64,000 bases of DNA from Prosapia bicincta (GCA_036971475.1 JBAIZL010000001.1:98011350-98075349); one strand, 5' to 3'. Positions 24,101 through 38,540 are shown, numbered from the stretch's first letter. The notes: a model not told the origin generated them from the letters alone. Program-made: numbers and translations.

Positions 24101-27100
24101 TGACAATATACTGTTATTTCAGAGACGTTGAATATTTTCTCAAGGATTACAAGATATTACTGTTATGACAATATACTGCTATTTCAGAGACTTTGACTAT
24201 TTTTACAAGACTTACAAAATATTACTATTATGACAATATACTGTTATTTCAGAGACTTTGACTATTTTCACAAGGCTTACAAGATATTACTGTTATGACA
24301 ATATGCTGTTATTTCAGAGGCTTTGACTATTTTCACAAGGCTTACAAGATATTACTGTTATGACAATATACTGTTATTTCAGAGATTTTGACTATTTTCA
24401 CAAGGCTTACAAAATATTACTGTTATGACAATATACTGTTATTTCAGAGACGTTGACTATTTTCACAAGGCTTACAAAATATTACAGTTATGACAATATA
24501 CTGTTATTTCAGAGACGTTGACTATTTTCACAAGGCTTATAAGATATTACTGTTATGACAATATACTGTTATTTCAGAGACTATTTTCACAAGGCTTACA
24601 AAATATTACTAATATGACAATATACTGTTATTTCAGAGTCGTTGACTATTTTCACAAGGCTTACAAAATATTACTGTTATGACAATATACTGTTATTTCA
24701 GAGACTTTAACTATTTTCACAAGACTTACAAAATATTACTGTTATGACAATATACTGTTATTTCAGACACTTTGACTATTTTTACAAGACTTACAAAATA
24801 TTACTGTTATGACAATATACTGTTATTTCAGAGACTATTTTCACAAGGCTTACAAAATATTACTGTTATGACAATATACTGTTATTTCAGAGACTATTTT
24901 CACAAGGCTTACAAAATATTACTGTTATGACAATATACTGTTATTTCAGAGACGTTGACTATTTTCACAAGGCTTACAAAATATTACTGTTATAACAATA
25001 TACTGTTATTTCAGAGACGTTGACTATTTTCACAAGGCTTACAAAATATTACTGTTATGACAATATACTGTTATTTCAGAGACTTTGACTATTTTTACAA
25101 GACTTACAAAATATTACTGTTATGACAATATACTGTTATTTCAGAGACTATTTTCACAAGGCTTACAAAATATTACTGTTATGACAATATACTGTTATTT
25201 CAGAGACGTTGACTATTTTCACAAGGCTTACAAAATATTACTATTATGACAATATACTGTTATTTCAGAGACTTTAACTATTTTCACAAGACTTACAAAA
25301 TATTACTGTTATGACAATATACTGTTATTTCAGACACTTTGACTATTTTTACAAGACTTACAAAATATTACTTTTATGACAATATACTGTTATTTCAGAG
25401 ACGTTGAATATTTTCTCAAGGATTACAAGATATTACTGTTATGACAATATACTGCTATTTCAGAGACTTTGACTATTTTTACAAGACTTACAAAATATTA
25501 CTATTATGACAATATACTGTTATTTCAGAGACTTTGACTATTTTCACAAGGCTTACAAGATATTACTGTTATGACAATATGCTGTTATTTCAGAGGCTTT
25601 GACTATTTTCACAAGGCTTACAAGATATTACTGTTATGACAATATACTGTTATTTCAGAGACTTTGACTATTTTCACAAGGCTTACAAAATATTACTGTT
25701 ATGACAATATACTGTTATTTCAGAGACGTTGACTATTTTCACAAGGCTTACAAAATATTACTGTTATGACAATATACTGTTATTTCAGAGACTTTGACTA
25801 TTTTTACAAGACTTACAAAATATTACTGTTATGACAATATACTGTTATTTCAGAGACTATTTTCACAAGGCTTACAAAATATTACTGTTATGACAATATA
25901 CTGTTATTTCAGAGACGTTGACTATTTTCACAAGGCTTACAAAATATTACTGTTATGACAATATACTGTTATTTCAGAGACTTTAACTATTTTCACAAGA
26001 CTTACAAAATATTACTGTTATGACAATATACTGTTATTTCAGACACTTTGACTATTTTTACAAGACTTACAAAATATTACTTTTATGACAATATACTGTT
26101 ATTTCAGAGACGTTGAATATTTTCTCAAGGATTACAAGATATTACTGTTATGACAATATACTGCTATTTCAGAGACTTTGACTATTTTTACAAGACTTAC
26201 AAAATATTACTATTATGACAATATACTGTTATTTCAGAGACTTTGACTATTTTCACAAGGCTTACAAGATATTACTGTTATGACAATATGCTGTTATTTC
26301 AGAGGCTTTGACTATTTTCACAAGGCTTACAAGATATTACTGTTATGACAATATACTGTTATTTCAGAGACTTTGACTATTTTCACAAGGCTTACAAAAT
26401 ATTACTGTTATGACAATATACTGTTATTTCAGAGACGTTGACTATTTTCACAAGGCTTACAAAATATTACAGTTATGACAATATACTGTTATTTCAGAGA
26501 CGTTGACTATTTTCACAAGGCTTATAAGATATTACTGTTATGACAATATACTGTTATTTCAGAGACTATTTTCACAAGGCTTACAAAATATTACTAATAT
26601 GACAATATACTGTTATTTCAGAGTCGTTGACTATTTTCACAAGGCTTACAAAATATTACTGTTATGACAATATACTGTTATTTCAGAGACTATTTTCACA
26701 AGGCTTACAAAATATTACTGTTATGACAATATACTGTTATTTCAGAGACGTTGACTATTTTCACAAGGCTTACAAAATATTACTGTTATGACAATATACT
26801 GTTATTTCAGAGACGTTGACTATTTTCACAAGGCTTACAAAATATTACTGTTATGACAATATACTGTTATTTCAGAGACTTTGACTATTTTTACAAGACT
26901 TACAAAATATTACTGTTATGACAATATACTGTTATTTCAGAGACTATTTTCACAAGGCTTACAAAATATTACTGTTATGACAATATACTGTTATTTCAGA
27001 GACGTTGACTATTTTCACAAGGCTTACAAAATATTACTGTTATGACAATATACTGTTATTTCAGAGACTTTAACTATTTTCACAAGACTTACAAAATATT

Positions 27101-30100
27101 ACTGTTATGACAATATACTGTTATTTCAGACACTTTGACTATTTTTACAAGACTTACAAAATATTACTTTTATGACAATATACTGTTATTTCAGAGACGT
27201 TGAATATTTTCTCAAGGATTACAAGATATTACTGTTATGACAATATACTGCTATTTCAGAGACTTTGACTATTTTTACAAGACTTACAAAATATTACTAT
27301 TATGACAATATACTGTTATTTCAGAGACTTTGACTATTTTCACAAGGCTTACAAGATATTACTGTAATGACAATATGCTGTTATTTCAGAGGCTTTGACT
27401 ATTTTCACAAGTCTTACAAGATAATACTGTTATGACAATATACTGTTATTTCAGAGACTTTGACTATTTTCACAAGGCTTACAAAATATTACTGTTATGA
27501 CAATATACTGTTATTTCAGAGACGTTGACTATTTTCACAAGGCTTACAAAATATTACAGTTATGACAATATACTGTTATTTCAGAGACGTTGACTATTTT
27601 CACAAGGCTTATAAGATATTACTGTTATGACAATATACTGTTATTTCAGAGACTATTTTCACAAGGCTTACAAAATATTACTAATATGACAATATACTGT
27701 TATTTCAGAGTCGTTGACTATTTTCACAAGGCTTACAAAATATTACTGTTATGACAATATACTGTTATTTCAGAGACTTTAACTATTTTCACAAGACTTA
27801 CAAAATATTACTGTTATGACAATATACTGTTATTTCAGACACTTTGACTATTTTTACAAGACTTACAAAATATTACTGTTATGACAATATACTGTTATTT
27901 CAGAGACTATTTTCACAAGGCTTACAAAATATTACTGTTATGACAATATACTGTTATTTCAGAGACGTTGACTATTTTCACTAGGCTTACAAAATATTAC
28001 TGTTATGACAATATACTGTTATTTCAGAGACTATTTTCACAAGGCTTACAAAATATTACTGTTATGACAATATACTGTTATTTCAGAGACGTTGACTATT
28101 TTCACAAGGCTTACAAAATATTACTGTTATGACAATATACTGTTATTTCAGAGACTTTGACTATTTTTACAAGACTTACAAAATATTACTGTTATGACAA
28201 TATACTGTTATTTCAGAGACTATTTTCACAAGGCTTACAAAATATTACTGTTATGACAATATACTGTTATTTCAGAGACGTTGACTATTTTCACAAGGCT
28301 TACAAAATATTACTGTTATGACAATATACTGTTATTTAAGAGACTTTAACTATTTTCACAAGACTTACAAAATATTACTGTTATGACAATATACTGTTAT
28401 TTCAGACACTTTGACTATTTTTACAAGACTTACAAAATATTACTTTTATGACAATATACTGTTATTTCAGAGACGTTGAATATTTTCTCAAGGATTACAA
28501 GATATTACTGTTATGACAATATACTGCTATTTCAGAGACTTTGACTATTTTTACAAGACTTACAAAATATTACTATTATGACAATATACTGTTATTTCAG
28601 AGACTTTGACTATTTTCACAAGGCTTACAAGATATTACTGTTATGACAATATGCTGTTATTTCAGAGGCTTTGACTATTTTCACAAGGCTTACAAGATAT
28701 TACTGTTATGACAATATACTGTTATTTCAGAGACTTTGACTATTTTCACAAGGCTTACAAAATATTACTGTTATGACAATATACTGTTATTTCAGAGACG
28801 TTGACTATTTTCACAAGGCTTACAAAATATTACAGTTATGACAATATACTGTTATTTCAGAGACGTTGACTATTTTCACAAGGCTTATAAGATATTACTG
28901 TTATGACAATATACTGTTATTTCAGAGACTATTTTCACAAGGCTTACAAAATATTACTAATATGACAATATACTGTTATTTCAGAGTCGTTGACTATTTT
29001 CACAAGGCTTACAAAATATTACTGTTATGACAATATACTGTTATTTCAGAGACTTTAACTATTTTCACAAGACTTACAAAATATTACTGTTATGACAATA
29101 TACTGTTATTTCAGACACTTTGACTATTTTTACAAGACTTACAAAATATTACTGTTATGACAATATACTGTTATTTCAGAGACTATTTTCACAAGGCTTA
29201 CAAAATATTACTGTTATGACAATATACTGTTATTTCAGAGACGTTGACTATTTTCACAAGGCTTACAAAATATTACTGTTATGACAATATACTGTTATTT
29301 CAGAGACTATTTTCACAAGGCTTACAAAATATTACTGTTATGACAATATACTGTTATTTCAGAGACGTTGACTATTTTCACAAGGCTTACAAAATATTAC
29401 TGTTATGACAATATACTGTTATTTCAGAGACTTTGACTATTTTTACAAGACTTACAAAATATTACTGTTATGACAATATACTGTTATTTCAGAGACTATT
29501 TTCACAAGGCTTACAAAATATTACTGTTATGACAATATACTGTTATTTCAGAGACGTTGACTATTTTCACAAGGCTTACAAAATATTACTGTTATGACAA
29601 TATACTGTTATTTCAGAGACTTTAACTATTTTCACAAGACTTACAAAATATTACTGTTATGACAATATACTGTTATTTCAGACACTTTGACTATTTTTAC
29701 AAGACTTACAAAATATTACTTTTATGACAATATACTGTTATTTCAGAGACGTTGAATATTTTCTCAAGGATTACAAGATATTACTGTTATGACAATATAC
29801 TGCTATTTCAGAGACTTTGACTATTTTTACAAGACTTACAAAATATTACTATTATGACAATATACTGTTATTTCAGAGACTTTGACTATTTTCACAAGGC
29901 TTACAAGATATTACTGTAATGACAATATGCTGTTATTTCAGAGGCTTTGACTATTTTCACAAGTCTTACAAGATAATACTGTTATGACAATATACTGTTA
30001 TTTCAGAGACTTTGACTATTTTCACAAGGCTTACAAAATATTACTGTTATGACAATATACTGTTATTTCAGAGACGTTGACTATTTTCACAAGGCTTACA

Positions 30101-33100
30101 AAATATTACAGTTATGACAATATACTGTTATTTCAGAGACGTTGACTATTTTCACAAGGCTTATAAGATATTACTGTTATGACAATATACTGTTATTTCA
30201 GAGACTATTTTCACAAGGCTTACAAAATATTACTAATATGACAATATACTGTTATTTCAGAGTCGTTGACTATTTTCACAAGGCTTACAAAATATTACTG
30301 TTATGACAATATACTGTTATTTCAGAGACTTTAACTATTTTCACAAGACTTACAAAATATTACTGTTATGACAATATACTGTTATTTCAGACACTTTGAC
30401 TATTTTTACAAGACTTACAAAATATTACTGTTATGACAATATACTGTTATTTCAGAGACTATTTTCACAAGGCTTACAAAATATTACTGTTATGACAATA
30501 TACTGTTATTTCAGAGACGTTGACTATTTTCACTAGGCTTACAAAATATTACTGTTATGACAATATACTGTTATTTCAGAGACTATTTTCACAAGGCTTA
30601 CAAAATATTACTGTTATGACAATATACTGTTATTTCAGAGACGTTGACTATTTTCACAAGGCTTACAAAATATTACTGTTATGACAATATACTGTTATTT
30701 CAGAGACTTTGACTATTTTTACAAGACTTACAAAATATTACTGTTATGACAATATACTGTTATTTCAGAGACTATTTTCACAAGGCTTACAAAATATTAC
30801 TGTTATGACAATATACTGTTATTTCAGAGACGTTGACTATTTTCACAAGGCTTACAAAATATTACTGTTATGACAATATACTGTTATTTCAGAGACTTTA
30901 ACTATTTTCACAAGACTTACAAAATATTACTGTTATGACAATATACTGTTATTTCAGACACTTTGACTATTTTTACAAGACTTACAAAATATTACTTTTA
31001 TGACAATATACTGTTATTTCAGAGACGTTGAATATTTTCTCAAGGATTACAAGATATTACTGTTATGACAATATACTGCTATTTCAGAGACTTTGACTAT
31101 TTTTACAAGACTTACAAAATATTACTATTATGACAATATACTGTTATTTCAGAGACTTTGACTATTTTCACAAGGCTTACAAGATATTACTGTTATGACA
31201 ATATGCTGTTATTTCAGAGGCTTTGACTATTTTCACAAGGCTTACAAGATATTACTGTTATGACAATATACTGTTATTTCAGAGACTTTGACTATATTCA
31301 CAAGGCTTACAAAATATTACTGTTATGACAATATACTGTTATTTCAGAGACGTTGACTATTTTCACAAGGCTTACAAAATATTACAGTTATGACAATATA
31401 CTGTTATTTCAGAGACGTTGACTATTTTCACAAGGCTTATAAGATATTACTGTTATGACAATATACTGTTATTTCAGAGACTATTTTCACAAGGCTTACA
31501 AAATATTACTAATATGACAATATACTGTTATTTCAGAGTCGTTGACTATTTTCACAAGGCTTACAAAATATTACTGTTATGACAATATACTGTTATTTCA
31601 GAGACTTTAACTATTTTCACAAGACTTACAAAATATTACTGTTATGACAATATACTGTTATTTCAGACACTTTGACTATTTTTACAAGACTTACAAAATA
31701 TTACTGTTATGACAATATACTGTTATTTCAGAGACTATTTTCACAAGGCTTACAAAATATTACTGTTATGACAATATACTGTTATTTCAGAGACGTTGAC
31801 TATTTTCACAAGGCTTACAAAATATTACTGTTATGACAATATACTGTTATTTCAGAGACTATTTTCACAAGGCTTACAAAATATTACTGTTATGACAATA
31901 TACTGTTATTTCAGAGACGTTGACTATTTTCACAAGGCTTACAAAATATTACTGTTATGACAATATACTGTTATTTCAGAGACTTTGACTATTTTTACAA
32001 GACTTACAAAATATTACTGTTATGACAATATACTGTTATTCCAGAGACTATTTTCACAAGGCTTACAAAATATTACTGTTATGACAATATACTGTTATTT
32101 CAGAGACGTTGACTATTTTCACAAGGCTTACAAAATATTACTGTTATGACAATATACTGTTATTTCAGAGACTTTAACTATTTTCACAAGACTTACAAAA
32201 TATTACTGTTATGACAATATACTGTTATTTCAGACACTTTGACTATTTTTACAAGACTTACAAAATATTACTTTTATGACAATATACTGTTATTTCAGAG
32301 ACGTTGAATATTTTCTCAAGGATTACAAGATATTACTGTTATGACAATATACTGCTATTTCAGAGACTTTGACTATTTTTACAAGACTTACAAAATATTA
32401 CTATTATGACAATATACTGTTATTTCAGAGACTTTGACTATTTTCACAAGGCTTACAAAATATTACTGTTATGACAATATACTGTTATTTCAGAGACGTT
32501 GACTATTTTCACAAGGCTTACAAAATATTACAGTTATGACAATATACTGTTATTTCAGAGACGTTGACTATTTTCACAAGGCTTATAAGATATTACTGTT
32601 ATGACAATATACTGTTATTTCAGAGACTATTTTCACAAGGCTTACAAAATATTACTAATATGACAATATACTGTTATTTCAGAGTCGTTGACTATTTTCA
32701 CAAGGCTTACAAAATATTACTGTTATGACAATATACTGTTATTTCAGAGACTTTAACTATTTTCACAAGACTTACAAAATATTACTGTTATGACAATATA
32801 CTGTTATTTCAGACACTTTGACTATTTTTACAAGACTTACAAAATATTACTGTTATGACAATATACTGTTATTTCAGAGACTATTTTCACAAGGCTTACA
32901 AAATATTACTGTTATGACAATATACTGTTATTTCAGAGACGTTGACTATTTTCACAAGGCTTACAAAATATTACTGTTATGACAATATACTGTTATTTCA
33001 GAGACTATTTTCACAAGGCTTACAAAATATTACAGTTATGACAATATACTGTTATTTCAGAGACGTTGACTATTTTCACAAGGCTTACAAAATATTACTT

Positions 33101-35245
33101 TTATGACAATATACTGTTATTTCAGAGACGTTGAATATTTTCTCAAGGATTACAAGATATTACTGTTATGACAATATACTGCTATTTCAGAGACTTTGAC
33201 TATTTTTACAAGACTTACAAAATATTACTATTATGACAATATACTGTTATTTCAGAGACTTTGACTATTTTCACAAGGCTTACAAGATATTACTGTTATG
33301 ACAATATGCTGTTATTTCAGAGGCTTTGACTATTTTCACAAGGCTTACAAGATATTACTGTTATGACAATATACTGTTATTTCAGAGATTTTGACTATTT
33401 TCACAAGGCTTACAAAATATTACTGTTATGACAATATACTGTTATTTCAGAGACGTTGACTATTTTCACAAGGCTTACAAAATATTACAGTTATGACAAT
33501 ATACTGTTATTTCAGAGACGTTGACTATTTTCACAAGGCTTATAAGATATTACTGTTATGACAATATACTGTTATTTCAGAGACTATTTTCACAAGGCTT
33601 ACAAAATATTACTAATATGACAATATACTGTTATTTCAGAGTCGTTGACTATTTTCACAAGGCTTACAAAATATTACTGTTATGACAATATACTGTTATT
33701 TCAGAGACTTTAACTATTTTCACAAGACTTACAAAATATTACTGTTATGACAATATACTGTTATTTCAGACACTTTGACTATTTTTACAAGACTTACAAA
33801 ATATTACTGTTATGACAATATACTGTTATTTCAGAGACTATTTTCACAAGGCTTACAAAATATTACTGTTATGACAATATACTGTTATTTCAGAGACTAT
33901 TTTCACAAGGCTTACAAAATATTACTGTTATGACAATATACTGTTATTTCAGAGACGTTGACTATTTTCACAAGGCTTACAAAATATTACTGTTATGACA
34001 ATATACTGTTATTTCAGAGACTTTGACTATTTTTACAAGACTTACAAAATATTACTGTTATGACAATATACTGTTATTTCAGAGACTATTTTCACAAGGC
34101 TTACAAAATATTACCGTTATGACAATATACTGTTATTTCAGAGACGTTGACTATTTTCACAAGGCTTACAAAATATTACTGTTATGACAATATACTGTTA
34201 TTTCAGAGACTATAACTATTTTCACAAGACTTACAAAATATTACTGTTATGACAATATACTGTTATTTCAGACACTTTGACTATTTTTACAAGACTTACA
34301 AAATATTACTTTTATGACAATATACTGTTATTTCAGAGACGTTGAATATTTTCTCAAGGATTACAAGATATTACTGTTATGACAATATACTGCTATTTCA
34401 GAGACTTTGACTATTTTTACAAGACTTACAAAATATTACTATTATGACAATATACTGTTATTTCAGAGACTTTGACTATTTTCACAAGGCTTACAAGATA
34501 TTACTGTTATGACAATATGCTGTTATTTCAGAGGCTTTGACTATTTTCACAAGGCTTACAAGATATTACTGTTATGACAATATACTGTTATTTCAGAGAC
34601 TTTGACTATTTTCACAAGGCTTACAAAATATTACTGTTATGACAATATACTGTTATTTCAGAGACGTTGACTATTTTCACAAGGCTTACAAAATATTACA
34701 GTTATGACAATATACTGTTATTTCAGAGACGTTGACTTTTTTCACAAGGCCTATAAGATATTACTGTTATGACAATATACTGTTATTTCAGAGACTATTT
34801 TCACAAGGCTTACAAAATATTACTAATATGACAATATACTGTTATTTCAGAGTCGTTGACTATTTTCACAAGGCTTACAAAATATTACTGTTATGACAAT
34901 ATACTGTTATTTCAGAGACTTTAACTATTTTCACAAGACTTACAAAATATTACTGTTATGACAATATACTGTTATTTCAGACACTTTGACTATTTTTACA
35001 AGACTTACAAAATATTACTGTTATGACAATATACTGTTATTTCAGAAACTATTTTCACAAGGCTTACAAAATATTACTGTTATGACAATATACTGTTATT
35101 TCAGAGACGTTGACTATTTTCACAAGGCTTACAAAATATTACTGTTATGACAATATACTGTTATTTCAGAGACTTTAACTATTTTCACAAGACTTACAAA
35201 ATATTACTGTTATGACAATATACTGTTATTTCAGAGACTTTGAAT
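15189..35245. repeat. higher-order repeat of 20 monomers, 1,276 bp
   Basis: A diagnostic monomer (TATTTTCTCAAGGATTAC) marks each higher-order unit. It starts, by my count, at 15189, 16341, 17617, 18893, 20169, 20878, 22154, 23306, 24133, 25409, 26118, 27205, 28481, 29757, 31033, 32309, 33136, 34347 and 35245. Nine of 18 intervals are exactly 1,276 bp. Reading 28,481-29,757 gives 16 long and 4 short monomers (positions 7, 11, 13 and 16), which sums to 1,276. The other intervals (1152, 709, 1152, 827, 709, 1087, 827, 1211, 898) differ from 1,276 by whole monomers. This is the signature of unequal exchange in register. Confidence 0.93.
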
Positions 35246-36595
35246 ATTTTCTCAAGGATTACAAGATATTACTGTTATGACAATATACTGCTATTTCAGA
35301 GACTTTGACTATTTTTACAAGACTTACAAAATATTACTGTTATGACAATATGCTGTTATTTCAGAGGCTTTGACTATTTTCACAAGGCTTACAAGATATT
35401 ACTGTTATGACAATATACTGTTATTTCAGAGACTTTGACTATTTTCACAAGGCTTACAAAATATTACTGTTATGACAATATACTGTTATTTCAGAGACGT
35501 TGACTATTTTCATAAGGCTTACAAAATATTACAGTTATGACAATATACTGTTATTTCAGAGACGTTGACTATTTTCACAAGGCTTATAAAATATTACTGT
35601 TATGACAATATACTGTTATTTCAGAGACTATTTTCACAAGGCTTACAAAATATTACTAATATGACAATATACTGTTATTTCAGAGTCGTTGACTATTTTC
35701 ACAAGGCTTACAAAATATTACTGTTATGACAATATACTGTTATTTCAGAGACTTTAACTATTTTCACAAGACTTACAAAATATTACTGTTATGACAATAT
35801 ACTGTTATTTCAGACACTTTGACTATTTTTACAAGACTTACAAAATATTACTTTTTTGACAATATACTGTTATTTCAGAGACGTTGACTATTTTCACAAG
35901 GCTTACAAAATATTACTGTTATGACAATATACTGTTATTTCAGAGACTTTAACTATTTTCACAAGACTTACAAAATATTACTGTTATGACAATATACTGT
36001 TATTTCAGACACTTTGACTATTTTTACAAGACTTACAAAATATTACTTTTTTGACAATATACTGTTATTTCAGAGACGTTGACTATTTTCACAAGGATTA
36101 CAAGATATTACTGTTATGACAATATACTGTTATTTCAGAGACTTTGACTATTTTATAAGACTTACAAAATATTACAGTTATGACAATATACTTTTATTTC
36201 AGAGGCTTTGGCTATTTTCACAAGGCTTACAAGATATTACCGTTATGACAATATACTGTTATTTCAGAGACTTTGACTATTTTCACAAGGCTTACAAAAC
36301 ATTACTGTTATGACAATATACTGTTATTTCAGAGATGTTGACTATTTTCACAAGGCTTACAAGATATTACTGTTATGACAATATACTGTTATTTCAGAGA
36401 CTTTGACTTTTTTCATAAGGCTTACAAAATATTTCTGTTTTGACATAATACTGTTATTTCAGAGATTTTGACTATTTTTACAAGGCTTACAAAATATTAC
36501 TGTTATGACAATATACTGTTATTTCAGAGGCTTTAACTATTTTCACAAGGATTACAAGATTTTTGCTATTACGATTCAGTAACATAATTTCAGAA
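35246..36595. repeat. right margin of the satellite, decaying
   Basis: Higher-order periodicity breaks down. A variant with CTTTTTTGAC appears twice 195 bp (three monomers) apart (about 35,851 and 36,046). The last units carry many private changes, and the array fades out near 36,595. Confidence 0.8.
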
Positions 36596-37799
36596 ACCTA
36601 AATTGCTAGGCGCTAGCCAAAGATATATTTTGACGATTTTACAACCATTGGCCCAGGATTATTAATGATCCCCAATATATAAATTATTTGAATCTAATGC
36701 CATTTAGTGCTTCCTCTTAAAGTCTGCTTATAATTTTGTTATTATTCTAAATTTTGTTTGATACTTTTCAAGTACAACAACCACGGGTTTTGAACATAAA
36801 TGAATTGAAATGATGTTCACAGATTGAACTCTTGTTTGATCTGAAATGATTTCTAAAGCTGGTTCTAAGCGATGAAATCTCTGAAAAGAAACTATTGTAT
36901 ATACTCCAATGTGCTTTTAGAGTGATGAGGAGATGTAATCTCTGAGACGGATTGATTTTTCCTGTTTATATTTTTACAAACTACGTGATAGATGCTACCT
37001 GAATCTTTCTTTGACAAATATTAAAGAACCATTCATCGTGGTTTGGTTTCATTGATTTAAATTTAAAATGAAAATGATTTCTGAATGTTTCATATGTCTG
37101 CATAAGACTAAATGTTTATAGATTTTTAATAAATTAAAAGAGTATATTTCACTAAGTAATTGTAACTATCTATATTGTATGTTTGCGATTCTTTGTTCAG
37201 AGAAAGTAGGTACAATGCTTGTTTTCACTGAAGGGTGTTTGGTTTAATTGTTCTTAAGTCTCTAGTGATCAGCATCCCGCCTCAATCTCTCCCTTTTCTG
37301 TATTGTAAGGACAATCAAATTATTTGCAACTTTAGTTGTTTAAACTTTAAAAATTGTGGAACAATATCTACATTCTCCTAATATTTCATTGAACAGCTGT
37401 CTGCGAAATCACAATCATAGCTCCACTAACAACGTTTCTTTGATCCCACGAGTCATACCACACTTAATCACGAACGCGCGCTCACACACACACAAACAAA
37501 TAAACAATAGATTCAGGTTATGGACACAATTACATACCAGTAGCCTATTTCAGATTTTTATCCTAAAACTCCAAATTTAGTCGTTTAAAAAATGTCCTCC
37601 GTTGCCTTGAACATTTTTGTAGGCTTCTCGCTACAATGCTTAGAATTTACAGCTCATCAATTTAAATTTAAATTCATTATGTTAATTGTTTAATAATTTC
37701 GCAGTATTGCAGAACATTCAAGAAAATGTTTTTAATGAGTAAACTGCAGATATCAATTATTTACACTGTTTAGAGTCAGTAATGGTTCATAAGAGTCTT
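36596..37799. other. intergenic DNA, no recognised gene
   Basis: Nothing beyond AT-rich sequence is recognised. The sequence just before 37,800 (ATGGTTCATAAGAG) resembles that after the next element and may be one side of a target duplication. Confidence 0.5.
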
Positions 37800-38366
37800 G
37801 TACCAGACGTGGCCTCTCGGGGGAGCCTGTAACCCCTAGAGAGCGCGTCCCCAGGTGGCGGATAGGGGAATGCCTTCAATGGTTTACCATTGTGTGGTAG
37901 GAGTGAAATAAAATAGCTCCCGCGGACCAACAGGTAGAAGTCCAACCTCTCGAGGCAATGGCTCTCACCATGACTAGTGCAATGGACATATGTGATATTA
38001 ATGCTACCGCGTTCGGGGCAGCCGACGCGCCGCTTCCTGCAGTCCGGGGGCACGCCAACAAATACGCTACGAGGACAGCGACTCTTAAACAAGCCAATGC
38101 TACCGCGTCTGAAACAGCTGACGCGTTGTGTCCTGCAACTTTAAATATCTTACAGTTGAACGTTAACGAAAATTGACTTAAACTGTTCTAGGGAGTCCCT
38201 TTATACGGACAAAGCTGCAGATGTGGCCAGTGCAGTGCTTCACGCCTTTGGACCCGTGTAACTGTGCTCTCCTACCTTTCTCTGATCACTTTTTTTTTAT
38301 TATTGTTTTTATTGTACTTGTCACACGACAACAACAACAACCAGAAGTGGCGGTTAAAAAAAAATC
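37800..38366 (+). mobile_element. internally deleted non-LTR retrotransposon
   Basis: A markedly GC-richer block opens with 5'-UTR-like sequence (GTGGCGGATAGGGG) and an ATG frame that reaches an endonuclease-start motif. It then jumps to what looks like a 3' end: a T-rich tract, a CAA repeat, AAGTGGCGGTT and an A9 tail (about 38,356-38,364). The middle of a normal element (endonuclease, reverse transcriptase) is missing. Flanks ATGGTTCATAAGAG (37,782) and ATGATTCATGAG (38,371) could be a diverged target duplication. It resembles SIDE or HAL1-type deletion derivatives of LINEs. Strand is set by the frame and the A tail. Confidence 0.6.
37958..38176 (+). pseudogene. N-terminal fragment of a LINE endonuclease/RT polyprotein
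   Basis: The 72-codon frame starts ATGGCTCTCACC and ends LNILQLNVNEN then a stop. LxILQxNVNG is the start of the apurinic/apyrimidinic-type endonuclease domain of LINE ORF2 proteins, with the conserved Asn. The frame stops within two residues after this motif, where the internal deletion begins. The upstream 60 residues are Ala- and Thr-rich without a recognised domain. Clade not assigned. Confidence 0.6.
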
Positions 38367-38475
38367 AAATATGATTCATGAGTATAATCTTCTTTATGTA
38401 TTAAACATTGTCATGACAAAATGAATGTGAAGTTGGTGGAAAAAGAAGAAATTCTGTAAAATAATAATGAAAATG

Positions 38476-38478
<3 letters not shown>

Positions 38479-38538
<60 letters not shown>
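38479..38538. repeat. (TA)n microsatellite
   Basis: About 30 uninterrupted TA units. Confidence 0.97.

Positions 38539-38540
<2 letters not shown>

Larger units (their letters stand above)
13775..36595. repeat. 22.8-kb satellite array of 65/59-bp monomers
   Basis: About 350-360 tandem monomers fill this region without interruption. The common monomer starts TATTTTCACAAGGCTTAC and ends TTTCAGAGACGTTGAC (65 bp); a short form lacks the last 6 bases (59 bp). Each monomer contains an internal direct repeat, TACTGTTAT twice with a 16-bp offset. Variants differ by a few diagnostic bases: GGC or GAC after CAA, AAAATATT or AGATATT, and GACGTTGAC, GACTTTGAC, GACTTTAAC or CACTTTGAC at the end. Sequence similarity is very high in the centre and falls at both margins. 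No open frame persists because 65 is not a multiple of three. Its chromosomal position (centromeric, subtelomeric or interstitial) cannot be told. Confidence 0.97.

Noticed and set aside
36116..36313. 65-codon open frame inside the satellite
   Set aside because: It arises only because local mutations remove stops in one stretch; the 65-bp period shifts frame at every unit.
13775..36595. CRISPR-like periodic repeats
   Set aside because: There are no unique spacers; the units are head-to-tail monomers in clearly eukaryotic sequence.
37876..38097. Minus-strand frames across the GC-rich LINE 5' region
   Set aside because: The plus-strand frame with LNILQLNVN and the A tail set the orientation; the minus frames are shadows.
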